Below, piece after piece: positions 1 through 5,398 of a stretch of 10,000 nt of DNA (its first letter is position 1; each line of letters opens with the position of its first letter). Position numbers and translations under genes: made by a program. The DNA comes from Symbiodinium natans (Eukaryota > Sar > Dinophyceae > Suessiales > Symbiodiniaceae): assembly GCA_905221605.1 (NCBI GenBank), contig CAJNDS010000890.1:1168650-1178649 (forward strand), in the 5' to 3' direction. Below the pieces are notes generated by a model. The model ran no database searches and was not told where the DNA came from. It was given only the letters and a program-made list of their open reading frames with translations.

Positions 1-105
1 TGTGTGGGGGGAGGGTGCCTGCTGTCGTCGCTCCTTGTTCGGGAGCTTTGAGGTCTTCAGGGCTTATCCAGGGTCAAGTTCCAAGTAGTGAGGGTAGTTT
101 AAGCA

Positions 106-202
106 CCCTAAACCCTAAACCCTAAACCCTAAACCCTAAACCCTAAACCCTAAACCCTAAACCCTAAACCCTAAACCCTAAACCCTAAACCCTAAACCCT
201 AA
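106..202 (-). repeat. Perfect interstitial telomeric array, CCCTAAA orientation
   Basis: Thirteen perfect CCCTAAA units plus six bases with no interruption, so it is either recent or kept homogeneous. It is interstitial: unique sequence lies on both sides. A pyrimidine-rich run (211-240) follows it. Strand is given for the G-rich strand. Confidence 0.97.
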
Positions 203-239
203 GTCCTGCCACCGCCCCCCTCCTCCCCCCTCTCCTTGC

Positions 240-285
240 CTGAGGAATTCCGGACGAAGCTGATCGCGGTCGCGTACCGAGGGTC
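240..285 (-). CDS. Candidate internal exon, unidentified protein
   Basis: Minus-strand open block between two good splice signals. The acceptor is CAACTCTTCAG|G, ending at 286, and the donor is a GC type, CAG|GCAAGG, starting at 239. In frame from 285 it reads DPRYATAISFVRNSS plus one base; 12 of 15 third positions are G or C. GC donors of this form are common in dinoflagellate genes, which is known family behaviour. I do not recognise the protein. The plus strand of the same block is also open (EFRTKLIAVAYRG) and is preceded by a pyrimidine tract ending in CTGAG, so strand is not certain. The minus reading is preferred because both of its boundaries fit and it agrees with other spacers. An exon this short needs transcript support. 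Confidence 0.4.
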
Positions 286-345
286 CTGAAGAGTTGAGGG
301 CAGTCTACATCTGGAAGGAGAAAGCTTCCCAAATCACTCAGTCAT

Positions 346-397
346 TTTAGGGTTTAGGGTTTAGGGTTCAGGGTTTAGGGTTTAGGGTTTAGGGTTT
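346..397 (+). repeat. Interstitial telomeric array, TTTAGGG orientation
   Basis: About seven heptamers with one TTCAGGG variant near 367-373. It faces the CCCTAAA array at 106-202 across a 143-bp spacer, so the two could fold as a long hairpin in single-stranded DNA or RNA. Confidence 0.95.
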
Positions 398-741
398 GAG
401 TTTCGCCGTTGGGTTTGACTCATGGGATTTTGCCTTGGACCTGGAGGTTGCACCCTTGGGTTTGGGGAGCCATGCGAAAATCTTTCTAGGGGAAGATAAG
501 GGCCATATTCGGAGTATAGTAAGGGGAACCTTTACTCGGCTGCCCAGTCACCTAGGCTTAAAAAGGGTACCCTTCTTTGCTTAAAAGGGGTTTGTAAGGG
601 AACCTACACCCCCCACAAGGGGAATAAGGGTACTACTGGGCATCCTAGTTTAGGGGCACAACCTCAGGGGTACGAGCCTGAACCCCTTGATTGACGAGGG
701 TAAGGAGAGGATGTCGGCTGTGCTATAGCATAGGTCGTTCG
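398..741. other. Non-telomeric segment, diverged copy of 6131-6215
   Basis: No convincing gene. The stretch is rich in AAGGG, GGGTACC and TTTAGGGG-like words. Bases 499-530 and 641-700 align in order with 6131-6160 and 6160-6215, with roughly 110 bp absent from the second copy. An open frame at 396-584 is rejected: it starts at a TTG in the preceding telomeric array and has no codon bias I can see. Confidence 0.5.
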
Positions 742-777
742 TCCTAAATCCTAGATCCAAGATCCTAAACCCTAACC
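742..777 (-). repeat. Decayed CCCTAAA array
   Basis: Units such as TCCTAAA, TCCTAGA and CCCTAAC, about five in all. This is consistent with an old array accumulating substitutions. One isolated CCCTAAA follows near 813. Confidence 0.7.
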
Positions 778-855
778 CCGGCGATGATCGGTGATGTAAC
801 ATGACGCACCCACCCTAAACAGCAGGTCCTCTTCCCAAGGCCCTCGATGGCTTGC

Positions 856-896
856 CCTCGAGGACACTTGAAGGGCCGCCAGATGATGGGCTTCTC
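856..896 (-). CDS. Candidate internal exon, unidentified protein
   Basis: The minus-strand acceptor AACAAACCAG|G lies just before 896, and a GC donor AGG|GCAAGC begins at 855. The block starts in phase 0 and reads EKPIIWRPFKCPR plus two bases; 10 of 13 third positions are G or C. The frame stays open past the donor into GQAIEGLGKRTC, so the true end could lie further along. The upstream candidate exon at 973-1049 ends in phase 0, which matches this start. The two are separated by a decayed TTTAGGG array (904-967) that would be intronic. No family recognised. Confidence 0.45.
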
Positions 897-903
897 CTGG
901 TTT

Positions 904-967
904 GTTAGGGTTTGGGTTTTGGGGTTTGGGGTTTATAGGGTTTAGGGTTTAGGATTTGGGGGGTAGG
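904..967 (+). repeat. Decayed TTTAGGG array
   Basis: Mixture of TTTGGGG, TTTAGGG, TTTATAGGG and GGATTTGGG-like units. It lies between two candidate minus-strand exons, so it would be an intron in that model, with CCCTAAA orientation on the transcript strand. Confidence 0.85.
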
Positions 968-972
968 GCTAC

Positions 973-1049
973 CTGATCTGTTAGACCCTTCGCCTCCACG
1001 GCATTTGCCTCTGCAGCAGATGCTCTGTACGAGAGGCGCGTGGGGTCAC
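973..1049 (-). CDS. Candidate internal exon with consensus splice sites
   Basis: The best-defined exon in the window. On the minus strand a T-rich acceptor, CCTTTTAGTCTTCAG|G, ends at 1050, and a CAG|GTAGCC donor starts at 972. Between them is 77 bp, open in phase: two bases complete a codon, then DPTRLSYRASAAEANAVEAK followed by GLTDQ, ending in phase 0. The peptide is Ala/Glu-rich and probably helical. The next candidate exon (856-896) begins in phase 0, compatible with direct splicing. No domain recognised. It could also be an exon of a pseudogene, since no complete gene can be assembled here. Confidence 0.55.
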
Positions 1050-1080
1050 CTGAAGACTAAAAGGCATGTTATTGTTTATG

Positions 1081-1226
1081 CTCAGGGTTTGGGGTTTACA
1101 GTTTAGTATAGAGTTTTGGGATTCGCGGGTATGCCTGACAATTTTTCACGTGCCACCTTAAACTGGCCTCAGCCAAACCCATACACCCAAATCCCCCAAA
1201 CTAGTCCCTCAACCCTAAACCCTAAG
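1081..1226. repeat. Scattered degenerate telomere-like units, both orientations
   Basis: Loose GGGTTTGGGG and TTTAGTATAGAG-like sequence at 1082-1120, then loose CCAAACCC and ACCCAAATCCC sequence from 1171, ending with two good CCCTAAA units at 1212-1225. These appear to be heavily mutated arrays. Confidence 0.55.
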
Positions 1227-1290
1227 GGCTGTTCCAAGTGATGCTCCTTTGCTGGGTCTCCGACACAATCGGCTCCTTAACCCAGAACCC
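1225..1290 (-). CDS. Candidate exon, unidentified protein
   Basis: A minus-strand acceptor, AAGCTTTCCAG|G, precedes 1290. The frame reads GFWVKEPIVSETQQ then RSITWNSP and meets TAG at 1224-1222; roughly 17 of the first 21 third positions are G or C. If TAG is used this would be a terminal exon. More likely the exon ends earlier at a donor such as the GC at 1252-1251 (ACCCA|GCAAAGG). An array lies on each side (1302-1356 and 1212-1225). Protein not recognised. Confidence 0.38.
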
Positions 1291-1301
1291 CTGGAAAGCT
1301 T

Positions 1302-1356
1302 CTAAACCCTAAACCCTAAACCCTAAACCCTAAACCCCAAACCCCTAAACCCTAAA
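1302..1356 (-). repeat. CCCTAAA array with variant units
   Basis: About eight units, mostly canonical, with CCCCAAA and CCCCTAAA variants at 1335-1349. Followed by looser CCTGAACCCTAAG units to about 1402. Confidence 0.93.
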
Positions 1357-1404
1357 TCGTTCAAGGCACCCGAAGTCCTGAACCCTAAGCCTGAACCCTA
1401 AGCT

Positions 1405-1488
1405 GAACATTAAGGGGGTCTTGGCAAGTGCCAGGCCGTTGTGCGCAGAGTTTCGGCGCTCACCCCAAGTTATGGTGAGATACTCATA
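1405..1488 (-). CDS. Possible exon block, unidentified protein
   Basis: A minus-strand frame is open across the spacer: YEYLTITWGERRNSAHNG followed by LALAKTPLMF. Third positions are moderately G/C (about 15 of 24). A strong-looking GT donor (GGG|GTGAGC) at 1463 would cut the exon short, and the acceptor at 1483 (TATGAG|TA) is weak, so exact limits are unknown. The open frame, composition and position between arrays match the better exons. Confidence 0.27.
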
Positions 1489-1510
1489 CCAATCCCATCC
1501 CCCCACTCTC

Positions 1511-1580
1511 CCCTAAACCCTAAACCCTAAACCCTAAACCCTAAACCCTACACCCGAAACCCTAAACCCTAACCCGCAGT
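1511..1580 (-). repeat. CCCTAAA array, left arm of an inverted pair
   Basis: About nine units including a CCCTACA and a CCCGAAA variant, ending AACCCGCAGT. That last decamer is the exact reverse complement of the start of the opposite array at 1651-1660, so the arms share non-telomeric junction sequence as well as heptamers. Confidence 0.95.
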
Positions 1581-1650
1581 CGCCCTGTCCTCTTGTGAGA
1601 GCTGAAGCATGGGCATGATGGGCTCCCTTGCAGGCGCAGGAAGTAGGGTA
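1581..1650. other. Loop spacer of the inverted array pair
   Basis: Seventy bases of unique sequence. The minus strand is open in more than one frame from an acceptor-like CCCGCAG at 1658-1652 (one reading includes LPAPAREPIMPMLQLSQEDR), so an exon is possible but no frame is clearly favoured. Confidence 0.35.
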
Positions 1651-1749
1651 ACTGCGGGTTTAGGGTTTAGGGTGTAGGGTTTAGGGTTTAGGGTTTAGGG
1701 TTTAGGGTTTAGGGTTTAGGGTTTAGGGTTTAGGGTTTAGGGTTTAGGG
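1651..1749 (+). repeat. TTTAGGG array, right arm of an inverted pair
   Basis: About 13 units, nearly perfect, with one GTGTAGGG variant near the start that lines up with the CTACACCC variant in the left arm once one heptamer is allowed as an indel. Confidence 0.96.
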
Positions 1750-2024
1750 AAGAGTGTGAGGCAAACGGCCTTAATCTCTCGTATCGTATTCCCAAAAAGG
1801 ACAGCCCATGTATACTCTCACCAACATCTACACCAAACCGTATATACACACTGAACCAGAAACAGATTCAAAAAAACAAATAAAAAAACAATACCAATAA
1901 TAGTAATGAACACTACTTGACAGACCTTCCATGGGTGTCCTGAACCCTAAACCCTAGACTACAAAAAAAACAAAAAAGCCTAAAAAGCCTACTTCCTATA
2001 CCTTACATGGGTGTAGGTTGGTAG
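1750..2024. other. A-rich unique sequence with a short direct repeat
   Basis: No gene supported. There are A-rich runs at 1868-1890 and 1962-1986 on the plus strand and a small CCCTAAA cluster at 1943-1955. ACCTTCCATGGGTGT at 1924-1938 recurs with one mismatch at 2000-2014, each copy shortly before a CCCTAAA cluster. Confidence 0.5.
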
Positions 2025-2086
2025 CCCTAAACCCTAAACCCTACACCCTAAACCCTAAACCCTAAACCCTAAAGGTAGGGTTTAGG
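2025..2086. repeat. CCCTAAA array ending in a switch to TTTAGGG
   Basis: Seven CCCTAAA-type units to 2073 (one CCCTACA) turn directly into GTAGGGTTTAGG. CCTAAACCCT at 2061-2070 and AGGGTTTAGG at 2077-2086 are perfect inverted repeats around a 6-base loop. Confidence 0.93.
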
Positions 2087-2183
2087 TCTTACAGGGTTGG
2101 AGGCGGGGGGGGGGAGAGAGGGCTGGGCAGTCTGCTTCTGAAAGATCCACCAGCGAGGAGCTCCGAGTCCCTCCTACTCTCAA
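2087..2183. other. Spacer with G-run, possible coding fragment
   Basis: Holds a G-rich run at 2101-2119 followed by GA sequence. Minus-strand frames are open (one reads RDSELLAGGSFRSRLPSPLS), but no frame is clearly favoured and splice sites are ambiguous, so no exon is called. Confidence 0.3.
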
Positions 2184-2232
2184 CCCTAAGCCCTAAACCC
2201 TAAACCCTAAACCCTAAACCCTAAACCCTAAA
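2184..2232 (-). repeat. CCCTAAA array
   Basis: Seven units; the first is CCCTAAG and the rest are canonical. Confidence 0.95.
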
Positions 2233-2258
2233 GGAAAGAAGCAGCTGCACGTATCAAC

Positions 2259-2310
2259 CCGCCTGATGATGTACATGCGGCCCTCGGGACCCAACTGCGC
2301 CGGGGAGAAC
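2259..2310 (-). CDS. Candidate internal exon, unidentified protein
   Basis: Minus strand: acceptor GCAATGCTGAG|G, then one base and FSPAQLGPEGRMYIIRR. Sixteen of 17 third positions are G or C, the strongest coding-like bias in the window. Two donors are possible: GT (CGG|GTTGAT) at 2258, or GC (CAG|GCGGGT) at 2262. The frame remains open through VDTCSCFF up to the neighbouring array, and upstream through EAMLR, so the exon could be longer. Flanked by arrays at 2184-2232 and 2326-2370. I could not assign a family. Confidence 0.5.
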
Positions 2311-2325
2311 CTCAGCATTGCTTCG

Positions 2326-2420
2326 GTTTAGGGTTTAGGGTTTAGGGTTTAGGGTTTAGGGTGTAGGGTTGAGGGGCTACCCTAAACCTAACGATGCCTA
2401 GCCCTAAACCCCAAACCCCA
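2326..2420. repeat. TTTAGGG array meeting CCCTAAA array (fusion-like orientation)
   Basis: Six TTTAGGG units (last GTGTAGGG) to 2370, a 9-base GAGGGGCTA junction, then CCCTAAACCTAA and looser CCCTAAACCCC sequence to about 2420. G-strand followed by C-strand is the order produced by two chromosome ends joined head to head, though a local inversion would look the same. Confidence 0.85.
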
Positions 2421-2602
2421 AGCGCCAAAAAACCCAACCCTGTACTCAGCAGCCAAACACGACAAAACACAAACAGAAACTGAACCCCAAACCCTAAACC
2501 CCACGCCAAGCCCCCAAAGCTAAACGCTAGACCCGCAAAACCCTGAACCCCAAACCTCATCCGCCCTTTGGGCCCGGCTCCTTAAACTCCAGCCCGACAC
2601 TC
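2421..2602 (-). repeat. Heavily decayed C-rich telomere-like sequence
   Basis: CCAAACCCC, ACCCAACCC and CCCTAAACCCC-like units with A-rich interruptions. The minus-strand open frame over 2342-2560 has a Gly/Leu/Phe-rich sequence that simply reflects GGGTTTGGGG-type repeats and is not called. Confidence 0.6.
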
Positions 2603-2663
2603 CCCAAACCCTAAACCCTAAACCCTAAACCCTAAACCCTAAACCCTAAACCCTAAACCCTAA
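2603..2663 (-). repeat. CCCTAAA array
   Basis: Eight canonical units after a CCCCAAA start; trailing CCGAAACCCC decay beyond. Confidence 0.95.
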
Positions 2664-2708
2664 CTCCGAAACCCCAAACCGAGGAATCAGCACCTTTACG
2701 GTCTACGG

Positions 2709-3085
2709 CTTAGGGTTTAGGATTTGGGCTGAATGGGACTTATAAGGAAGCCTAAGCCCCCTAAACCCTAAACCCTATACCCTAAACCCTCAACCCTATA
2801 CCCTAAAACCTCAACCCCAAACCCTAAACCGTAAAATCTAAACCCTCAACCCTAAACCCCAAACCCTCTAGGTCGGGTTTGGGGTTTTAAGAAACCCTAA
2901 ACCCTAAACCGTACACCCTAAAGTTTAGGTAGGGTGTAAGTTTTAGGGCTTAGGGTTTTGAGGTTTGGGGCGTAAGGTTTGCGGTTCAAGCTTTCAGGTT
3001 CGGGGTTTAGGGCCGTTTAGGGTTTAAGGTTTGGGGCTCAGGGTTAAATTTAGGGTGTAGGGTATCAGGTTTGAGGTTTGGGTCT
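2709..3085. repeat. Long decayed telomeric region with orientation switches
   Basis: Starts with a short TTTAGGG cluster (2709-2727), then mutated CCCTAAA units (2757-2870), a brief G-strand piece (2871-2890), C-strand (2893-2922) and mutated TTTAGGG/TTTGGGG (2924-3085). CCTAAA-G-TTTAGG at 2917-2929 is a perfect palindrome around one base, nested in TACACCC (2912-2918) and GGGTGTA (2932-2938). Confidence 0.8.
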
Positions 3086-3316
3086 AAATTCTCGGCTCTG
3101 TACGAAAGAGAGGGGCACCCATAGCGGCGCATCACGCAACAGTTCAGGCCCCAACTCCTAAACAGGGTTTAGCGTTAGAAGGTTCGAGGCATGGAGACAA
3201 ACACAGATATACCACAAAACAACCTGTATAAATCCTGTAAAAAACCCAGATAAAACCCAAACCCTGAAATCAGAAAAAGCCGAAAACAACCTGAAAACAA
3301 CCTGATACAAAATTTC
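3086..3316. other. A-rich spacer with an 11-bp motif repeated three times
   Basis: No gene supported. AAAACAACCTG occurs at 3216-3226 and then as a perfect tandem at 3283-3293 and 3294-3304. The surroundings are A/C-rich on the plus strand. Confidence 0.6.
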
Positions 3317-3496
3317 GAGGGGAGGGGGGGGGGGGGGCAGGGCAGGGGGGCGAGGACTGGGGGCGAGGGGAGGGGGCTCTTGTGTTCCTAAGGAAAAACG
3401 TGAAAAAAACGCGAAAAAAAACGCGGAAAAAAACGTGAACAGAACCCAAAAAAAAAAAACACCCCACCCCTTCCCTCGCCCCCCCCCCCCCCCCCC
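3317..3496. repeat. Poly-G / poly-C inverted repeat with A-rich loop
   Basis: A G-rich tract (3317-3376, with 14 consecutive G at 3324-3337) and a C tract (18 consecutive C at 3479-3496) flank an A-rich loop. Bases 3359-3375 pair with 3467-3483 at 16 of 17 positions. The loop (3390-3437) carries four imperfect 11-14 bp units of ACGTG/ACGCG followed by A-runs. The long minus-strand frame across this (3158-3544) is a Pro/Gly/Phe low-complexity reading of the tracts and is not called as a gene. Confidence 0.85.
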
Positions 3497-3711
3497 ATGC
3501 AGGTGAGGCGGGGTGCCAAAGCCATGGTCTATGTCTCGTAGCATGTGCTTGGTTGCCGCCTTTTTTCTGTGTGTTTTTCAGGTTTGTCTTAGGTTCTTAG
3601 CGGGTTTCTCCGAACCCTGGCTTGGGTTTTTTTGGGTTCTGTATAGGTGAATTTTGGATTTTTTGTTTTAATGAGCCGATTTGGGCATCTCCATTGGATC
3701 GGTCCTTTTAA
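3497..3711. other. T-rich spacer, no gene seen
   Basis: Plus strand is T-rich with TTTTTT runs, mirroring the A-rich character of 3200-3310. No exon-like block stands out. Confidence 0.4.
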
Positions 3712-3841
3712 GTTTAGCGTTTAGGGTTTAGGGTTGAGGGGACTCAGTTCAAGAAACTGATGGGCTGCGTGAAAAACCCTAAAACCCTAACCCTAAGCCC
3801 TAAACCCTAAACCCTATACCCTAAACCCTAAACCCTAAACC
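3712..3841. repeat. Short TTTAGGG cluster then CCCTAAA array
   Basis: Three mutated TTTAGGG units (3712-3735), a 40-base spacer, then nine CCCTAAA-type units (3776-3841) with CCCTAAG and CCCTATA variants. On the minus strand the array begins GTTTAGGG directly after a candidate exon, supplying a GT at the right place for a donor. Confidence 0.9.
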
Positions 3842-3927
3842 GAATATCCGGTCTATACTGAGTCGGGTAGCCCTCCCACGGCCAGGCATCGTTGTTCCGC
3901 CTCGGGGCCTCACAACCGACTTCCGAG
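3841..3927 (-). CDS. Candidate internal exon, unidentified protein
   Basis: Minus-strand acceptor CCCGCCAG|C at 3928 (alternatives near 3920 and 3909). The block reads SEVGCEAPRRNND then AWPWEGYPTQYRPDI plus two bases; 19 of 28 third positions are G or C. The donor would be the first GT of the adjacent telomeric array (CG|GTTTAG, GT at 3840-3839), so the intron would begin inside the repeat itself. Aromatic- and Pro-rich; no family recognised. Flanked upstream by the array at 3937-4043. Confidence 0.45.
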
Positions 3928-3936
3928 CTGGCGGGC

Positions 3937-4043
3937 TTTAGGGTGTTTAGGGTTTAGGGTTTAGGGTTTAGGGTTTAGGGTTTAGGGTTTAGGGTTTAGG
4001 GTTTAGGGTGTAGGATTTAGGGTGTAGGGTTTAGGGTTTAGGG
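3937..4043 (+). repeat. TTTAGGG array with GTGTAGGG variants
   Basis: About 15 units; the distal part has GTGTAGGATTTAGG and GTGTAGGG variants before it grades into a 9-bp repeat. Confidence 0.96.
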
Positions 4044-4130
4044 ACTTCAGGGACTTTCGGGGCTTTAGGGACTTTAGGGGCTTTAGGGGCTTTAGGGACT
4101 TTAGGGACTGTCGGGACTTTAGGGACTTTA
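4041..4130 (+). repeat. Ten-copy 9-bp minisatellite GGGRCTTTA
   Basis: Exactly ten consecutive 9-mers in register: five GGGACTTTA-type exact units or near copies and three GGGGCTTTA units, with TTC, TTCA or GTC endings in the rest. It grows out of the telomeric array and returns to GGGTGTAGGG at 4131, so it is probably a locally amplified telomeric variant. Confidence 0.95.
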
Positions 4131-4348
4131 GGGTGTAGGGTACCTTTGGGGCTTCAGTGAGGGCTTGAGGGAACTTTGGGCTTGAGGGGCTTTTGGAGGT
4201 TTAGGGTTTTACGGTTAGGGCTTTTAGGGTGTGTTTAGGGCTTTTAGGGTTTTTGGGGCTTTTGGAGCTTCGGGAATTGATGGGGTTTTAGGGATTGAGG
4301 GCTTCTGGCTGTGCGGTCTGGAGTCTCCAGGGTTTAGGGTTGAGGGTT
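4131..4348 (+). repeat. Decayed TTTAGGG-derived sequence
   Basis: Many GGGCTT, TTTTAGGG and TTTGGGG pieces. TTTAGGGCTTTTAGGGT-like 20-bp units are duplicated in tandem at 4211-4230 and 4231-4250, identical over the last 15 bases. Confidence 0.8.
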
Positions 4349-4383
4349 GTGGCTTTGCAGCGTTTAGTGCCTGGGCTCGGAGT

Positions 4384-4473
4384 CCCTAAACCCTAAACCC
4401 TAAACCCTAAACCCTAAACCCTAAACCCTAAACCCTAAACCCCAACCCCTAAACCCCAAACCCTAAACCCTAT
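4384..4473 (-). repeat. CCCTAAA array
   Basis: Eight perfect units followed by CCCCAACCCCTAAA and CCCCAAA variants and two last CCCTAAA units. Confidence 0.96.
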
Positions 4474-4483
4474 ACGTAAGCAC

Positions 4484-4541
4484 CGTCTGCAAGCCCTGGC
4501 ACCTGCGCCATTGGTCAAGGGCGCCGGAGGGGCACTCCGCC
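4484..4541 (-). CDS. Candidate internal exon with consensus splice sites
   Basis: Minus strand: pyrimidine-rich acceptor CCATTCCTTCCGCAG|G ends at 4542; donor ACG|GTGCTT starts at 4483. The 58-bp block gives one base plus AECPSGALDQWRRCQGLQT with 17 of 19 third positions G or C, and ends in phase 0. It fills most of the spacer between the CCCTAAA array (4384-4473) and the TTTAGGG/TTTGGGG array (4556-4683). The plus strand is also open, but its boundaries do not resemble splice sites as well. No family recognised. Confidence 0.52.
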
Positions 4542-4555
4542 CTGCGGAAGGAATG

Positions 4556-4683
4556 GGGTTTAGGGTTTAGGGTTTATGGTTTAGGGTTTAGGGTTTAGGG
4601 TTTGGGGTTTGGGGTTTGGGGTTTGGGGTTTGGGGTTTGGGGTTTGGGGTTTGGGGTTTGGGGTTTAGGGCTTAGGGTTTAGG
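4556..4683 (+). repeat. TTTAGGG array with nine-copy TTTGGGG block
   Basis: About six TTTAGGG units (one TTTATGG), then nine perfect consecutive TTTGGGG units at 4601-4663, then a return to TTTAGGG. The run of G4 tracts has strong G-quadruplex potential on the plus strand. Confidence 0.97.
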
Positions 4684-4795
4684 CAGCTCAGGGTTCAAGA
4701 GTTGAACATTGGGCACAGGTGGGGTTCATCGCACTAGAACCCAGAGTTCGGATCAACAGGTGTATGTCGTGGGAACCCTAAGCCCTAGATGTGTT

Positions 4796-4868
4796 CTAAA
4801 CCCTAAACCCTATCCCTAAACCCTAAACCCGAAACCTAAACCCTAAACCCGAAACCTAAACCCTAAAC
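4796..4868 (-). repeat. CCCTAAA array with 20-bp higher-order repeat
   Basis: The 20-mer at 4821-4840, made of a canonical heptamer, CCCGAAA and a shortened CCTAAA unit, is repeated exactly at 4841-4860. This shows duplication of a three-unit block rather than single-unit addition. Confidence 0.93.
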
Positions 4869-4879
4869 TCTGTGGGTGT

Positions 4880-4957
4880 TTTTTCTGCGACTGAGTGTGG
4901 CAGCCTTCCCCAAGGGTAGATCTTCGTTTGGTTCCTCGCATTTCTTCGTCCGCTGAA
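4880..4957 (-). CDS. Possible exon block
   Basis: Minus-strand acceptor GCCACATAGCTTCAG|C lies before 4953. Following it, one frame reads GRRNARNQTKIYPWGRLPHS then VAEKTPTEF, and another reads DEEMRGTKRRSTLGEG. Third-position bias favours the first only slightly (about 14 of 26). YPWG is a motif of formylglycine-generating-enzyme-like domains, but four residues are far too little to assign it. No donor is clear before the array at 4868. Confidence 0.2.
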
Positions 4958-5076
4958 GCTATGTGGCTAGTTGGCGACAAGGAATCCCCCTTGCAATATG
5001 AGACGATTTACTTGCTGTTAAGGAGAAGTTGAGATTCAGACGAGCCCATATTCTGAAGCCCATGTATGTAGATGTG

Positions 5077-5096
5077 TATATATATATATGTATATC
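5077..5096. repeat. TA microsatellite
   Basis: Mostly alternating TA with one TG step. Confidence 0.9.
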
Positions 5097-5206
5097 TTGG
5101 CTGCACTCAGGAGGGTAGCTATAAATTGAACTTTTAGCTGCGTTATTAAGAAACCCAATGAACCCAAAACGGGTAAGGATCTAAAGTTACGATAAAGTAC
5201 CACAAA

Positions 5207-5207
<1 letters not shown>

Positions 5208-5234
<27 letters not shown>
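5208..5234. repeat. TA microsatellite, 27 bp
   Basis: Uninterrupted alternating AT followed by TG/CA-rich sequence to about 5270. Confidence 0.97.
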
Positions 5235-5238
<4 letters not shown>

Positions 5239-5398
5239 ACAATGTGTATGTACATATGTCTGTGTGTATTCTGTGCTCGGGTTCGTGGCTCAGCGCCTTT
5301 GCCTTTGGCCATCGGAGGGGCGTTGGGACGACAGCTGCTGGCATGGGGGCGCGCGATCGGCAACGCAGCGGCCCTAGGCTCTGCAGCCTAAAGAGGTT

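Larger units (their letters stand above)
4958..5398. other. Longest non-telomeric stretch, with TA microsatellites
   Basis: No firm gene. Contains (TA)n-rich runs and a GC-rich end (5281-5390) whose minus strand is open in two frames, one starting after an acceptor-like GGCTGCAG near 5380. The minus-strand frame covering 5036-5344 reads YIYIYIYI through the microsatellites and is not credible as a whole. Confidence 0.45.

Noticed and set aside
396-584. 62-codon plus-strand open frame
   Set aside because: Begins at a TTG inside a telomeric array, lacks an ATG at that point and shows no codon bias or domain.
1022-1032. GCTCTGTACGA shared with 3095-3105
   Set aside because: Eleven-base matches are expected several times by chance in 10 kb, and the flanks do not align.
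2342-2560. 72-codon minus-strand open frame
   Set aside because: Gly/Leu/Phe-rich product is a direct reading of decayed GGGTTTGGGG repeats.
3158-3544. 128-codon minus-strand frame and the overlapping frame at 3270-3467
   Set aside because: Both cross the poly-G, poly-C and A-run tracts, giving Gly, Pro and Phe homopolymers; no domain and no credible exon limits.
3741-3864. GACTCAGT/ACTGAGTC inverted pair flanking the array at 3776-3841
   Set aside because: Only 8 bp; such pairs are common by chance at this distance.
4691-4701. GGGTTCAAGAG, also at 5471-5481 and reversed at 9329-9338, as a tRNA B box
   Set aside because: Does not fit GGTTCRANYCC, and no A box or cloverleaf can be drawn around it. 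It may just be a recurrent edge of decayed G-strand arrays.
5036-5344. 102-codon minus-strand frame
   Set aside because: Crosses two TA microsatellites (YIYIYI). Only its GC-rich first part could be exonic, and that part has a competing frame.
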